Shown here: positions 52,117-59,805 of the stretch, in pieces
How positions within the stretch are numbered: the first letter of the stretch is position 1
Layout of the letters: the number at the start of each line of letters is the position of its first letter
From: an uncultured Flavobacteriaceae bacterium
Lineage (GTDB): Bacteria > Bacteroidota > Bacteroidia > Flavobacteriales > Flavobacteriaceae
Direction of reading: 5' to 3'
Assembly: GCA_937959395.1 (NCBI GenBank)
Contig: CALGLR010000116.1
Span: forward strand, 1 to 59,805
DNA: 59,805 nucleotides
The notes under the pieces: generated by a model
The model's database searches: none
What the model saw: the letters and a program-made list of their open reading frames with translations, nothing else
Told to the model about the DNA's origin: nothing
Translations under genes and position numbers: made by a program

Positions 52117-52824
52117 ATGAAAAAAACAATCATTATACTAATCATTCTTTTTTCTTTTAACGCTTGTGCTGAATTACAGAATGTTGTTAACCAACTCCCT
52201 CAGGGAAATACTGGGATTTCTCAACTAGATATTGGTAATGGATTAAGAGAAGCTCTAGACTTAGGAATAGATAAGCAGGTGAGTAAACTAACCTTAAAAG
52301 ATGGGTTTTATAAAAATCAACTTGTTAAAATATTATTACCTACAGAATTACAAAAAGTAGATAAAGCATTAAGAGGTATTGGTTTAGGCAGCTTAGCAGA
52401 TGATGGTTTAAAAGCTTTAAATAGAGCGGCAGAAGATGCTGTAAAAGAATCGACTCCTATTTTTGTAAATGCCGTAAAAGGCATCACTTTTAATGATGCG
52501 AAAAACATCTTATTAGGTAATGATAATTCAGCAACTCAATACCTTACAGGAAAAACACAAACGGCTCTTTATAGTAAATTCAATCCTGTAATTAAAAATT
52601 CTTTTAATAAAGTTGGAGCAGATCGTATTTGGTCTAATCTTATTACTAAATATAACTCCATTCCATTAACAAATAATGTGAATCCAGATTTGACAGATTA
52701 TGTTACGCAACAAGCCTTAAAAGGGGTGTACAAAATGATTGCTGTTGAAGAAAAACAAATAAGAACCAAAGTAAGTTCTAGAACAAGCTCTTTATTACAA
52801 AAAGTTTTTGCTTTACAAGATTAA
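52117..52824 (+). CDS. DUF4197 lipoprotein
   Basis: This 235-residue protein has lipobox FNACAE (C17). DUF4197 features are ISQLDIGNGLREALDLGIDKQVSKLTLKDGFYKN, VKILLPTELQKVDKALRGIGLGSLADDGLKALNRAAEDAV and ITFNDAKNILLGNDNSATQYL. It is helical and periplasm-facing by the residues following the cysteine. The family is widespread in Gram-negative bacteria without assigned function. A MITE-like element begins 28 bp after the stop. Confidence 0.9.
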   Translation: MKKTIIILIILFSFNACAELQNVVNQLPQGNTGISQLDIGNGLREALDLGIDKQVSKLTLKDGFYKNQLVKILLPTELQKVDKALRGIGLGSLADDGLKALNRAAEDAVKESTPIFVNAVKGITFNDAKNILLGNDNSATQYLTGKTQTALYSKFNPVIKNSFNKVGADRIWSNLITKYNSIPLTNNVNPDLTDYVTQQALKGVYKMIAVEEKQIRTKVSSRTSSLLQKVFALQD

Positions 52825-52852
52825 TTATTACAGAATCACATAAAACTATAAA

Positions 52853-52983
52853 GAGGCTGTCTGAAAGGCATTTCTAATCGTCATTCTGAATTTATTTCAT
52901 AATCTCATAATACTATATAATAGCTAGTTGTGAGAACCTGAATCAAGTTCAGGTTGACGAAACTGAACTTTTTAGACAGCCTC
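52853..52983. mobile_element. 131-bp MITE-like inverted-repeat element, copy 2 (opposite orientation)
   Basis: GAGGCTGTCTGAAAG at the left and CTTTTTAGACAGCCTC at the right. Its reverse complement is nearly identical to 33547-33677 (about five differences, no length change). It contains the same inner hairpin CCTGAATCAAGTTCAGG. No coding capacity. It sits between two convergent genes, again within 30 bp of a stop codon. Confidence 0.8.
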
Positions 52984-53013
52984 TTCGCATTTATAATAAA
53001 GGTTAAATTCTAT

Positions 53014-54735
53014 TTATTTTTTATTTAATATTCTTTCCATTTTAGATTCTAACGTCTTTAATCTTTTCTCTTGATCGTTAATGACTTCTTGCTGTTCTTT
53101 AATTGCTTTAGTAAGTATTGGGATTAATCTTGTGTAATCTAACATAACAAAAGCTTCTACATCTGTTTCAACCTGTTCCTCATTGGGTTTAACCTCCTTA
53201 GCAGCGTTAATATTTATTTTTTTTATACGTGTAATCTCTGGTAATATTTTTCGAACCTCTTGAGCTACAAAACCATACTCTTTTTCTGTATTTAATCCCA
53301 TATTAGGATATTTTTTTTGATCAAACTTATAAGAAACTGGATTTAATTGATTAACAATACTTAAAGCATTTTTAATTTCATTTAAATTCTTTTTGGTTTT
53401 CCTATCTGAAATATTAAAAAAACCGCCCGTATATCCTAAATCGTTAAAAAAAAGACCTCCAAAACCGGCACCACCACCACCATTTCTAGATCCTAAAACA
53501 CCTATACCAGTATTACCATTACTAAACCCCACTACACCAATAGCAGTATGAGTTACAGAATTACTACTCGCTTCACCATATACGCCAGATGGAAAAGCCG
53601 TATTACCGCTGTAGTTAGTAATTCCAACAAAACCATTTTCCTGATTAGCCGCACTAGAGTTGTTTACAACTAGTCCCACTCCTTGATTGCTTGTATTTGT
53701 AAATCTAGCCATAGATGGTGTCGTCACGTTTTCGCCTCCATTGGTCATTTCAAAGAAACTTGATGGAGCATTAGTTCTTATACCAATGCGATTACTTCCT
53801 CCATCAACAAAAAACTGATTAACTTGATTATTGGATTCGATTCTAAAATCTATATCTGTACTATTTTCATTAAAAACAACATAATCTGTTCCTCCTTCAA
53901 CCATATCCATCATTCTTGCATCACCAGCTCTAATTTGAATTTGATCATTATCTGAGAATCTCCAGTACGTATCTGCATCATCATTATGATACATATAATC
54001 GTTATGACCAATACTACCTGCGACATCCAAATCATAATCTGGAGCTGTGGTTCTAATTCCTACTCTATTGGCACTAGCATCTACTTGTAAAGTATTGCCA
54101 TCTACTCTTACATCTCCATTATTGTCGTTATTTAAAAATAATGCTGCATTAGTATTCGTTATAATCTCATTTCCATCTAAACGAAGACTATTTGCTATTT
54201 CTAAAACTCCAGTATTCAATGCTCCACTTGCATCTGTATTATTAGACATTTCTATTCTTCCATTATCTAAAACTTGAAATCTCGTTGTACCATTGTCTTG
54301 TATATTAAAATCGCCCGTACCATTTAAATTATAAGTCATTTGAAAAGCGTTTTGGGGAATAGTGGTGTTTTCTAATAAATCACCTCCTAATCTCACTCTA
54401 TCTGCTCCAATATTATAATTAAGACCATTATCTACATTTGATGCAGAAGCACCTACCACTGCCCAATTATTTCCATCCCAGCAGTGAAAACCTATTCCTG
54501 TAGCCGTGTTGGTATTCCACACAAGTAATCCTGCAGGAGATCCTCCAGTAATTGGTGCAATTGTAGTTAGATTTGTAATATTTACTCTAGGCACAAGAAT
54601 TCCTTTATCTGTACTGGTTACATCTAAAATAGATCCTGGCGCAGGTGTTGTTGTCCCTATTCCTACTTGAGAATAGCCCATATTTATTAATAAAAAATAA
54701 AATAGAAGGTAGGGTAAATTGATTTTTCTGTTCAT
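53014..54735 (-). CDS. Secreted S74 (intramolecular chaperone) tail-fibre-like surface protein
   Basis: This 573-residue protein has a signal peptide (to NMGYSQ), then GIGTTTPAPGSILDVTSTDKGILVPRV, the typical opening of Bacteroidota surface proteins. A long beta-rich middle follows with repeated LRLDGNEI / VGIRT-AP units. The C-terminal ~131 residues are a peptidase S74 chaperone beginning at Ser443 in SDRKTKKNL with conserved lysines, which can self-cleave after trimerisation, and ending in a coiled coil (EVINDQEKRLKTLESKM). It is likely a trimeric surface fibre. It stands alone, so it is not part of a prophage. Confidence 0.85.
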   Translation of the reverse strand: MNRKINLPYLLFYFLLINMGYSQVGIGTTTPAPGSILDVTSTDKGILVPRVNITNLTTIAPITGGSPAGLLVWNTNTATGIGFHCWDGNNWAVVGASASNVDNGLNYNIGADRVRLGGDLLENTTIPQNAFQMTYNLNGTGDFNIQDNGTTRFQVLDNGRIEMSNNTDASGALNTGVLEIANSLRLDGNEIITNTNAALFLNNDNNGDVRVDGNTLQVDASANRVGIRTTAPDYDLDVAGSIGHNDYMYHNDDADTYWRFSDNDQIQIRAGDARMMDMVEGGTDYVVFNENSTDIDFRIESNNQVNQFFVDGGSNRIGIRTNAPSSFFEMTNGGENVTTPSMARFTNTSNQGVGLVVNNSSAANQENGFVGITNYSGNTAFPSGVYGEASSNSVTHTAIGVVGFSNGNTGIGVLGSRNGGGGAGFGGLFFNDLGYTGGFFNISDRKTKKNLNEIKNALSIVNQLNPVSYKFDQKKYPNMGLNTEKEYGFVAQEVRKILPEITRIKKININAAKEVKPNEEQVETDVEAFVMLDYTRLIPILTKAIKEQQEVINDQEKRLKTLESKMERILNKK

Positions 54736-55047
54736 AACAATAGTGATTTGAGGCTGTTAACTAAGGGAGATAACATAAAAGTAAAACTTTTAAACGCTAA
54801 AAACAAACACTTTAACGAAAAATACAAAATAAACTAGTCGTTTTTAAAAATTAATGACCATTTATTTTAATAAATGGGTGATTACCTTACTATACAATAA
54901 AATTAACTCACTCATCATCTCTGTTATTTCGTTTAAAAACAAATTTATTTTAACATAAAATCAATTTTTTAGCTTTTTTTTAAAACACTTAACTAGCACT
55001 ATTACAATTATTTAATGTATATTTAATTAAACAAATTTATAATCAAA
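54736..55047. other. 312-bp AT-rich intergenic region with one short hairpin
   Basis: There is no gene here. A perfect 9-bp inverted repeat (CCATTTATT / AATAAATGG, 54858-54877) is the only structure seen. It lies between the start codons of divergent genes and could be an operator. I cannot pick a confident -7 box for either gene. Confidence 0.4.
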
Positions 55048-55245
55048 ATGGAACGTAAAGACATTATTAAATATCAGCGAGAACGGCTTAACAAACGTTA
55101 TAAACACTTGATAGAAAAAGCTTATAATTTAAAAGAAACCGATCATGAATTAAGTGATATTTCTGAATATAAAGCTATAAAATTACTAGGCAGACTAAAA
55201 AAGCTTGATTACTTTTTAATAGAAGAATCACAAGTTAGTTCGTAG
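55048..55245 (+). CDS. Small helical protein of unknown function
   Basis: This 65-residue, highly charged, all-helical protein (MERKDIIKYQRERLNKRYKHLIEKAYNLKETD, then SEYKAIKLLGRLKKLDYFLI) has no signal peptide. Its last 18 bp overlap the 3' end of the convergent BtuF-like gene. Codon use and charge pattern look like a real flavobacterial small protein. No family is assigned. Confidence 0.6.
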   Translation: MERKDIIKYQRERLNKRYKHLIEKAYNLKETDHELSDISEYKAIKLLGRLKKLDYFLIEESQVSS

Positions 55246-56019
55246 TTTTTTGAAATAATTAAATGCTTTTATTAATCTTGAACCATACCATGAAAAGTAT
55301 TCTCCATCTACAAAAACAGTTTTTGAATGGTGAGATACACGACCAATTTCAAAAGCATGCTTCTCTTTAAAAGGATAAGGTTCGCTTGATAAAAATATCA
55401 ATTCAGGATCCCCTTCTTCCTGAATTTTATTAATATTCACTTCTGGATATCGTTCTAAATTATCATAAATATTTTTATAATTATTAAGTTCTAAAAGATA
55501 ATTAATAAACGTACTATTACCAGCTGCCATCCAAGGTTTTCTCCATATAAAATAAGCAACTTTAAAAATAGGCTTATCTCTTATAAAGTTTTTAAAATCT
55601 TCAAAATTAAATTGTATTTTATCTATTATTTTTGAAGCATCTGTTCTTTTATTAAATAGTACACCATATTGAGTTATTAGCTCTAAAGTATCCTTAATTG
55701 AATAAATATCTGAAACATGCACCGCGCAGACTTGTTCGCAAATAGCAACTATTTCTTTTGTGTTTTCTTCTTTATTACAAAGAATAATATCTGGCTTTAA
55801 GGCTTTTATTTTATCAATTTTAATTTGCTTTGTACCTCCTACAATTTGTTTTATACTCTTATAATGAAAAGGGTGTATGCAAAATTTAGTTATTCCTATA
55901 ACTTTATCTTCCAATCCCATATCATGCAATAATTCTGTTTGAGAAGGAACCAAAGAGATTATTCGCATAGGTGAACCTTCCAAAGAAATAGTTCTATTTA
56001 ATTGATCTTTTATTTGCAT
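55228..56019 (-). CDS. BtuF-like helical-backbone metal/cobalamin-binding protein, apparently without signal peptide
   Basis: This 263-residue protein follows the periplasmic-binding-protein type III plan: MRIISLVPSQTELLHDMGLEDKVIGIT, then IDKIKALKPDIILCNKEEN, then PWMAAGNSTFINYLLELNNYKNIY. It matches the BtuF/cobalamin group. The N-terminus (MQIKDQLNRTISLEGSP) lacks a secretion signal, unlike true ABC binding proteins, so it may be cytoplasmic; such forms are common in Bacteroidota. It is followed upstream by pyrF, 16 bp away, suggesting cotranscription. A link to B12 is by family only. Confidence 0.8.
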   Translation of the reverse strand: MQIKDQLNRTISLEGSPMRIISLVPSQTELLHDMGLEDKVIGITKFCIHPFHYKSIKQIVGGTKQIKIDKIKALKPDIILCNKEENTKEIVAICEQVCAVHVSDIYSIKDTLELITQYGVLFNKRTDASKIIDKIQFNFEDFKNFIRDKPIFKVAYFIWRKPWMAAGNSTFINYLLELNNYKNIYDNLERYPEVNINKIQEEGDPELIFLSSEPYPFKEKHAFEIGRVSHHSKTVFVDGEYFSWYGSRLIKAFNYFKKLRTNL

Positions 56020-56035
56020 TAAAAATGTCTCACTC

Positions 56036-56854
56036 TTACAAATTATTTAAAATAAGAGCCATTTGCTGTTGTAACGCTTTTGCTTTCTTAGTTGCTGCTT
56101 TATCAAAATCTAGCTCACTAGAAGCATATATAATACCGCGAGAAGAATTAATTAATAACCCAATATTTTCATTTATACCATATTTGCAAACGTCTTGTAA
56201 ATTTCCGCCTTGCGCACCAACTCCAGGAACCAATAAAAAACTTTCTGGAACAATTGTTCTAATGGTTTTAAAAAACTCTGCTTTTGTCGCTCCAACAACA
56301 TACATTAGGTTTTCGGAATTCATCCAAGTTTTTGAGGTTTCTAAAACCTGTTTATACAGTTCAAATCCTTCAGTTTTTCGAATCTGAAAATCAAAAGCAC
56401 CCTCATTAGACGTTAAAGCCAACATAATAGTATGTTTGTTTTTAAATGCTAAGAATGGCTCTACAGAATCCTTTCCCATGTATGGTGCCACTGTAATACT
56501 ATCGAAATTCAAATCTTCAAAAAAAGCTTTAGCATACATCGTACTTGTATTACCTATATCTCCTCTTTTAGCATCTGCTATTGTATAGATTTCAGGATAG
56601 TTTTCGTTTAAATAGGTAATTGTTTTTTCTAACGCTTTCCATCCTTTTATACCGTATGCTTCATAAAATGCAGTATTAGGTTTGTAAGCGACACACAAAT
56701 GATGGGTAGCTTCTATAATTTCTTTATTGAATGAAAAAATAGGATCCTCTTCTTTTAAAAGGTGTTTTGGGATTTTATTTAAATCTACATCTAACCCAAT
56801 GCATAGAAAGGATTTTTTTTTATGTATTTGTTTTACTAATTCTTGTGTTGTCAT
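56036..56854 (-). CDS. pyrF: Orotidine-5'-phosphate decarboxylase
   Basis: This 272-residue enzyme of the longer type 2 OMP decarboxylase class makes UMP in pyrimidine synthesis. Visible features are [17 protein letters not shown], the catalytic Asp/Lys block [18 protein letters not shown], and phosphate-binding [16 protein letters not shown]. It lies between prfA upstream and the BtuF-like gene downstream on the same strand; a terminator separates it from prfA. Confidence 0.96.
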   Translation of the reverse strand: MTTQELVKQIHKKKSFLCIGLDVDLNKIPKHLLKEEDPIFSFNKEIIEATHHLCVAYKPNTAFYEAYGIKGWKALEKTITYLNENYPEIYTIADAKRGDIGNTSTMYAKAFFEDLNFDSITVAPYMGKDSVEPFLAFKNKHTIMLALTSNEGAFDFQIRKTEGFELYKQVLETSKTWMNSENLMYVVGATKAEFFKTIRTIVPESFLLVPGVGAQGGNLQDVCKYGINENIGLLINSSRGIIYASSELDFDKAATKKAKALQQQMALILNNL

Positions 56855-56881
56855 TTTATTATTTGACTTATTAATAGAAAT

Positions 56882-56904
56882 AAAAAAAGCCTCTAAAAGA
56901 GGCC
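56882..56904 (-). terminator. Intrinsic terminator of prfA
   Basis: Minus-strand stem GCCTCT-TTT-AGAGGC is followed by seven T residues, just past the prfA stop codon. pyrF therefore needs its own promoter or read-through. Confidence 0.8.
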
Positions 56905-56912
56905 AATATATG

Positions 56913-57989
56913 CTATATTAAATCGTTATTAGCTTTAAGTTTCTCTGTGTTTTCAGCCAACATTAACTCATCTAATATTTTTTGTATATCACCATTCATT
57001 ATATTTCCTAAATCATATAGTGTTAATCCTATTCTATGATCTGTTACACGACCTTGAGAATAATTATAGGTTCTAATTTTTGCACTACGATCACCACTTG
57101 AAACCATACTACCTCTTCGCTCTGCATCTTCAGCATTTTTTTTAGCTAATTCTAAATCATACAATCTAGAGCGTAATACTTTAAATGCTTTTTCTTTATT
57201 TTTATGTTGCGATTTTTGATCTTGACATTGCGCTACTAAACCAGTAGGAATATGTGTTAATCTTACTGCGGAATAGGTTGTATTTACAGATTGCCCTCCC
57301 GGTCCTGATGAACAGAAAAAATCTATCCTAACTTCTTTTGGATTAATCTCTACATCAAATTCTTCTGCTTCAGGAAACACCATAACTGTTGCTGCACTAG
57401 TATGAACACGACCTTGTGTTTCTGTTTGAGGCACACGTTGTACACGATGAACACCTGCTTCAAACTTTAAAACACCATATACATCATCTCCATTAACTTC
57501 AAACTGTATTTCTTTAAAACCACCATTAGTACCTTCACTAAAATCCACTGTACTTACACTCCACCCTCTTCCTTCACAATATTTAGTATACATTCTAAAT
57601 AAATCTCCTGCAAAAATACTGGCTTCATCACCTCCAGTTCCTGCACGAAGTTCTACAACGGCATTTTTAGAATCTTCTGGATCTTTTGGTATTAATAGAA
57701 CTTTTATTTCTTCTTCAAGTCTAGGAATACCTTCTTTACCTTCATCTAATTGCATTTTGGCCATATCAACCATTTCTTGATCGCTACCATCAGCAATAAT
57801 CTCTTCAGCTTCAGCTATATTATTCGTAAACTCGATATACTCCTTGCGTTTATCCATTAAAATACGCAAATCTTTATATTCTTTATTTAGTGCCACGTAG
57901 CGTTTTTGATCTGTAATTATATCTGGTTGTATAATTAAATCACTTACTTCATCAAAACGTTGTTTTACTATCTGGAGTTTATCTAACAT
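56913..57989 (-). CDS. prfA: Peptide chain release factor 1
   Basis: This 358-residue class I release factor carries the GGQ motif in [27 protein letters not shown] and the RF1 codon-recognition segment around [22 protein letters not shown]. Domain 1 helices ([17 protein letters not shown]) and the C-terminal [19 protein letters not shown] are complete. It recognises UAA and UAG stops. PrmC (hemK) is not beside it. Confidence 0.95.
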   Translation of the reverse strand: MLDKLQIVKQRFDEVSDLIIQPDIITDQKRYVALNKEYKDLRILMDKRKEYIEFTNNIAEAEEIIADGSDQEMVDMAKMQLDEGKEGIPRLEEEIKVLLIPKDPEDSKNAVVELRAGTGGDEASIFAGDLFRMYTKYCEGRGWSVSTVDFSEGTNGGFKEIQFEVNGDDVYGVLKFEAGVHRVQRVPQTETQGRVHTSAATVMVFPEAEEFDVEINPKEVRIDFFCSSGPGGQSVNTTYSAVRLTHIPTGLVAQCQDQKSQHKNKEKAFKVLRSRLYDLELAKKNAEDAERRGSMVSSGDRSAKIRTYNYSQGRVTDHRIGLTLYDLGNIMNGDIQKILDELMLAENTEKLKANNDLI

Positions 57990-58182
57990 CTTCTATTAAA
58001 ATTGTTAAACAAAAGTACGATAATTTATGAATTCTCAATACGAATTGCTTTCTTTAGCTATTTAAAGAATAATCAGTTGGATTTCACGTTATTAATATGT
58101 GTTTCGTCAATTATTATTCATATTAGATTATTACAGAATATTTGCATCTTGGTCTTTTGTTATAAATATTATTATTGCGATA

Positions 58183-58389
58183 ATGAATCCTACTATTTTT
58201 CTAGCATTGACAACAAAACTTTTTTTAACCTTTCTTTTATGGTATTTAGCAACAGATATACGTGCAAAAAAAAGATTCTTAAATAAGGAAAATATAGTAG
58301 TCTCTAATGGAAAGTTATTTTCTATCCTTTTTTTAATAGATAGCTTAGTTACAATTCCTTTTATTATTTTAATAAAAGGGTTTATATAA
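58183..58389 (+). CDS. Small two-helix membrane protein
   Basis: From the ATG at 58183 the product is about 68 residues: membrane helix MNPTIFLALTTKLFLTFLLWYL, a short basic cytoplasmic loop (TDIRAKKRFLNKEN) and helix GKLFSILFLIDSLVTIPFIILI. A GTG at 58099 would add a less plausible leader. No family recognised. It converges on the YhhN-like gene. Confidence 0.45.
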   Translation: MNPTIFLALTTKLFLTFLLWYLATDIRAKKRFLNKENIVVSNGKLFSILFLIDSLVTIPFIILIKGFI

Positions 58390-58417
58390 TAAATGTGATT
58401 TTAAAACTTAAATATTA

Positions 58418-59122
58418 TTAACCGCTATAGGTCTGCTCTACTAATAAAACATCCTCTTCTTCCTTTGTATACAATGCATATAAAACAATAAAAAACAGAG
58501 TCCCTATATAGAACAGTCTAGTTCCATAAAAAAAGTATTCATAACTCAAAAAATAACCTAAAAATGCAAATAGGTCTGTAAATAATAATCCAAAAGAAAA
58601 ATATAAAAAATACGTTGAACGTCTTGTATTGTACCTAAAATTATAATTCGCAGCAACAGAGCACAAACTTATTAAAACGATACCATAAATAATTAATAAA
58701 ATTAATTCTATAACATCATTAGTTTTGTTAGACACACTAGTAATTAAATAGATTGCACCAGATAAGTTTATACATATTATTGCTAAAAATAAAATCTTAA
58801 AGAGGTTATTAGGTTTCATAAATCTAACCTTACTTATTATTTTATAAATTAATAATAAGTAACCACTAAGTTTAAATAATGAAGTTAACTTTCTACATAT
58901 GGGGTTTTCATAATAAACATTAAAAACATCTGCAATTATTAGAGTAAGTAAAAATATTAAGACAAATCTATCTTTAAATTTATTAAATCTCAATAGTATT
59001 AAAAAATATAAAATTGCAGTAACAACCCGAGCCATACGAACAATACTAAGTGAATGGTTGCTTAATATATAAATATTAGCAACTAAAATGAGTAATGTAA
59101 ATATTATTATTTTTTTAGACAA
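58418..59122 (-). CDS. YhhN-like integral membrane protein
   Basis: This 234-residue protein has seven or eight membrane helices. Its arrangement (LLLIYKIISKVRF, ELILLIIYGIVLISLCSVAANYNFRYNTRRSTYFLYFSFGLLFTDL, FFYGTRLFYIGTLFFIVLYALY) resembles the YhhN/TMEM86 family, whose animal members cleave lysoplasmalogens. Catalytic identity is not provable here. The start is TTG at 59122, preceded by GC-rich bases on the coding strand. Its C-terminal third is duplicated at 59404. Confidence 0.55.
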   Translation of the reverse strand: MSKKIIIFTLLILVANIYILSNHSLSIVRMARVVTAILYFLILLRFNKFKDRFVLIFLLTLIIADVFNVYYENPICRKLTSLFKLSGYLLLIYKIISKVRFMKPNNLFKILFLAIICINLSGAIYLITSVSNKTNDVIELILLIIYGIVLISLCSVAANYNFRYNTRRSTYFLYFSFGLLFTDLFAFLGYFLSYEYFFYGTRLFYIGTLFFIVLYALYTKEEEDVLLVEQTYSG

Positions 59123-59287
59123 GGGGGGCTTTTTTAATCCGTTAGATTCTAAATATAATAAAAAAAATCTTTACATTTTAATTGACAACTTTAATAAACA
59201 AGTATATAATATTATTTTATGAGGTATCAATACTAAAAATTAATGTGGCTATACAAAACATTCTCTTGATTAAAATTATGAAGGTAA

Positions 59288-59301
59288 TATTGTATACAAT
59301 A
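59288..59301. promoter_or_regulatory. 14-bp perfect palindrome upstream of the YhhN-like gene
   Basis: TATTGTATACAATA is a perfect dyad in the 281-bp gap 59123-59403. It could be a repressor site. AT-rich DNA makes chance occurrence fairly likely. Confidence 0.3.
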
Positions 59302-59403
59302 AATTAGATAAACACATCTCTAATAATCATAGACATAGAAGAGAAATCATAGTCTACAAAGCTTATTATTTATATGCTAACTCGCTTTTAGGTTTTATTT
59401 TTT

Positions 59404-59679
59404 TTACGTTAATAAAATATCTTCTTCCTCAAATGTGTATAAAACATACCAAGTAGTACATAGAAGGCCTATGACATACAAAACTCTATCTGCATAAAAT
59501 ATTAAATCATAATTTAAATAATAAGCCAAAAATCTTGATATATCACTTATTACAAAAGCAAAAACTAAGTAGAAAAAATAAGTAGACCTTTTCGAAATAT
59601 ACCTAAAATTATAATTCGCTGCCAAAGCAGTTAACAAAATAATGACAGCTCCATATATTAACAGCCAGGGCAAAAGCAT
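59404..59679 (-). pseudogene. N-terminally truncated YhhN-like paralogue
   Basis: The 91 readable residues (LLIYGAVIILLTALAANYNFRYISKRSTYFFYLVFAFVISDI, then YVLYTFEEEDILL) align without gaps to the last third of the 58418 protein. They cover about three membrane helices. The DNA upstream to the window end has stops in this frame and no sign of the missing first 140 residues. It is either a degraded duplicate or a small three-helix protein in its own right; the ATG at 59679 is intact. Confidence 0.6.
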
Positions 59680-59730
59680 TCAAAATTAGATAGAAATTAA
59701 AATTTATATTATTTTAGTATTGAATTCTAT

Positions 59731-59756
59731 TTTATTCTGCCATCTGGCAGAATAAA
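59731..59756. repeat. Short inverted repeat (TTTATTCTGCC-N4-GGCAGAATAAA)
   Basis: This is a perfect 11-bp stem with a 4-base loop, in the upstream region of the truncated YhhN-like gene. It lacks a T-run on either strand, so it is not a classical terminator; it resembles other short GC-core intergenic hairpins in this window. Confidence 0.45.
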
Positions 59757-59805
59757 AAAAATGAATATTCCTTCTGAATCAAAATTTAACAAGAATTTTC
59801 TGTCA

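Noticed and set aside
53014-54735. Prophage signal from the tail-fibre-like S74 protein
   Set aside because: No capsid, terminase, integrase or lysis genes around it; the signal peptide and opening fit a Bacteroidota surface protein.
58002-58286. Plus-strand 94-codon frame after prfA
   Set aside because: Overlaps the more plausible small membrane-protein frame at 58183, is rich in Cys/Tyr/Ile noise and has no start context.
59731-59756. Intrinsic terminator at the right edge
   Set aside because: The stem is perfect but followed by A-rich sequence on both strands, so it lacks the T-run.

Overview
The window looks like chromosome of a member of the Bacteroidota, most likely a marine Flavobacteriaceae. 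The reasons are low G+C, almost no Shine-Dalgarno sequences, TAnnTTTG-type -7 promoter boxes, several secreted proteins ending in type IX secretion (T9SS) type A sorting domains, SPII lipoproteins with acidic or lysine-rich residues after the cysteine, and family content (DUF4173, DUF1361, DUF2809, DUF4197, IcmF fusion mutase, S74 tail-fibre-like surface proteins). No rRNA, tRNA, CRISPR array, prophage or complete insertion sequence was recognised.

Layout. (1) 1-1060: two direct copies of a ~160-bp element with terminal inverted repeats, a small DUF559 (Vsr-like) endonuclease gene, and a 40-bp perfect palindrome made of the same repeat ends. (2) 1071-7142: a TonB-receptor-like beta-barrel, a ~1000-residue TPR protein and divergent ftsE. 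(3) 7207-20677: a surface-polysaccharide locus. It holds three glycosyltransferases, two Fe(II)/2OG-type oxygenases, a Wzx-like flippase, and an FdtA-like ketoisomerase, PLP aminotransferase and GNAT/FemAB-like acyltransferase suited to a 3-amino-3,6-dideoxyhexose. It also holds a UbiA / GT-C / HAD trio resembling a polyprenyl-phosphate-pentose donor system. Seven of these genes (20677 to 13177, minus strand) are packed like one operon. (4) 20758-28135: two paralogous membrane sulfatase/LTA-synthase-like proteins, a kinase-like/methyltransferase fusion and two tiny membrane proteins. A plus-strand pair, a mini S74-like protein and a secreted subtilase, sits between the two paralogues.

(5) 28210-31310: housekeeping genes typA and kdsA and a double-CDGSH protein. 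(6) 31645-36397: two lipoproteins with the same upstream architecture and signal peptide but different C-terminal domains, followed by a large T9SS subtilase. (7) 37321-42872: an envelope gene block. A small winged-helix regulator lies between two transcription units that each start with the same palindrome, TACTTTG-N5-CAAAGTR. The block includes DUF4173, a Coq4-fold protein with an intact metal motif, SanA-like, DUF2809 and DUF1361 proteins. (8) 42879-57989: SDR, tandem M43 metalloproteases with T9SS tails, Lrp/AsnC regulator, transglutaminase-like protein, icmF, DUF4197 lipoprotein, S74 surface protein, BtuF-like protein, pyrF and prfA. (9) 58183-59679: a small membrane protein, a YhhN-like membrane protein and a truncated paralogue of it.

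The whole window is biased to cell-envelope work: sugar nucleotide and lipid-linked sugar assembly, flipping, surface proteases and lipoproteins. Two near-identical 131-bp inverted-repeat elements sit just downstream of genes at 33547 and 52853 and look like MITE/terminator elements.
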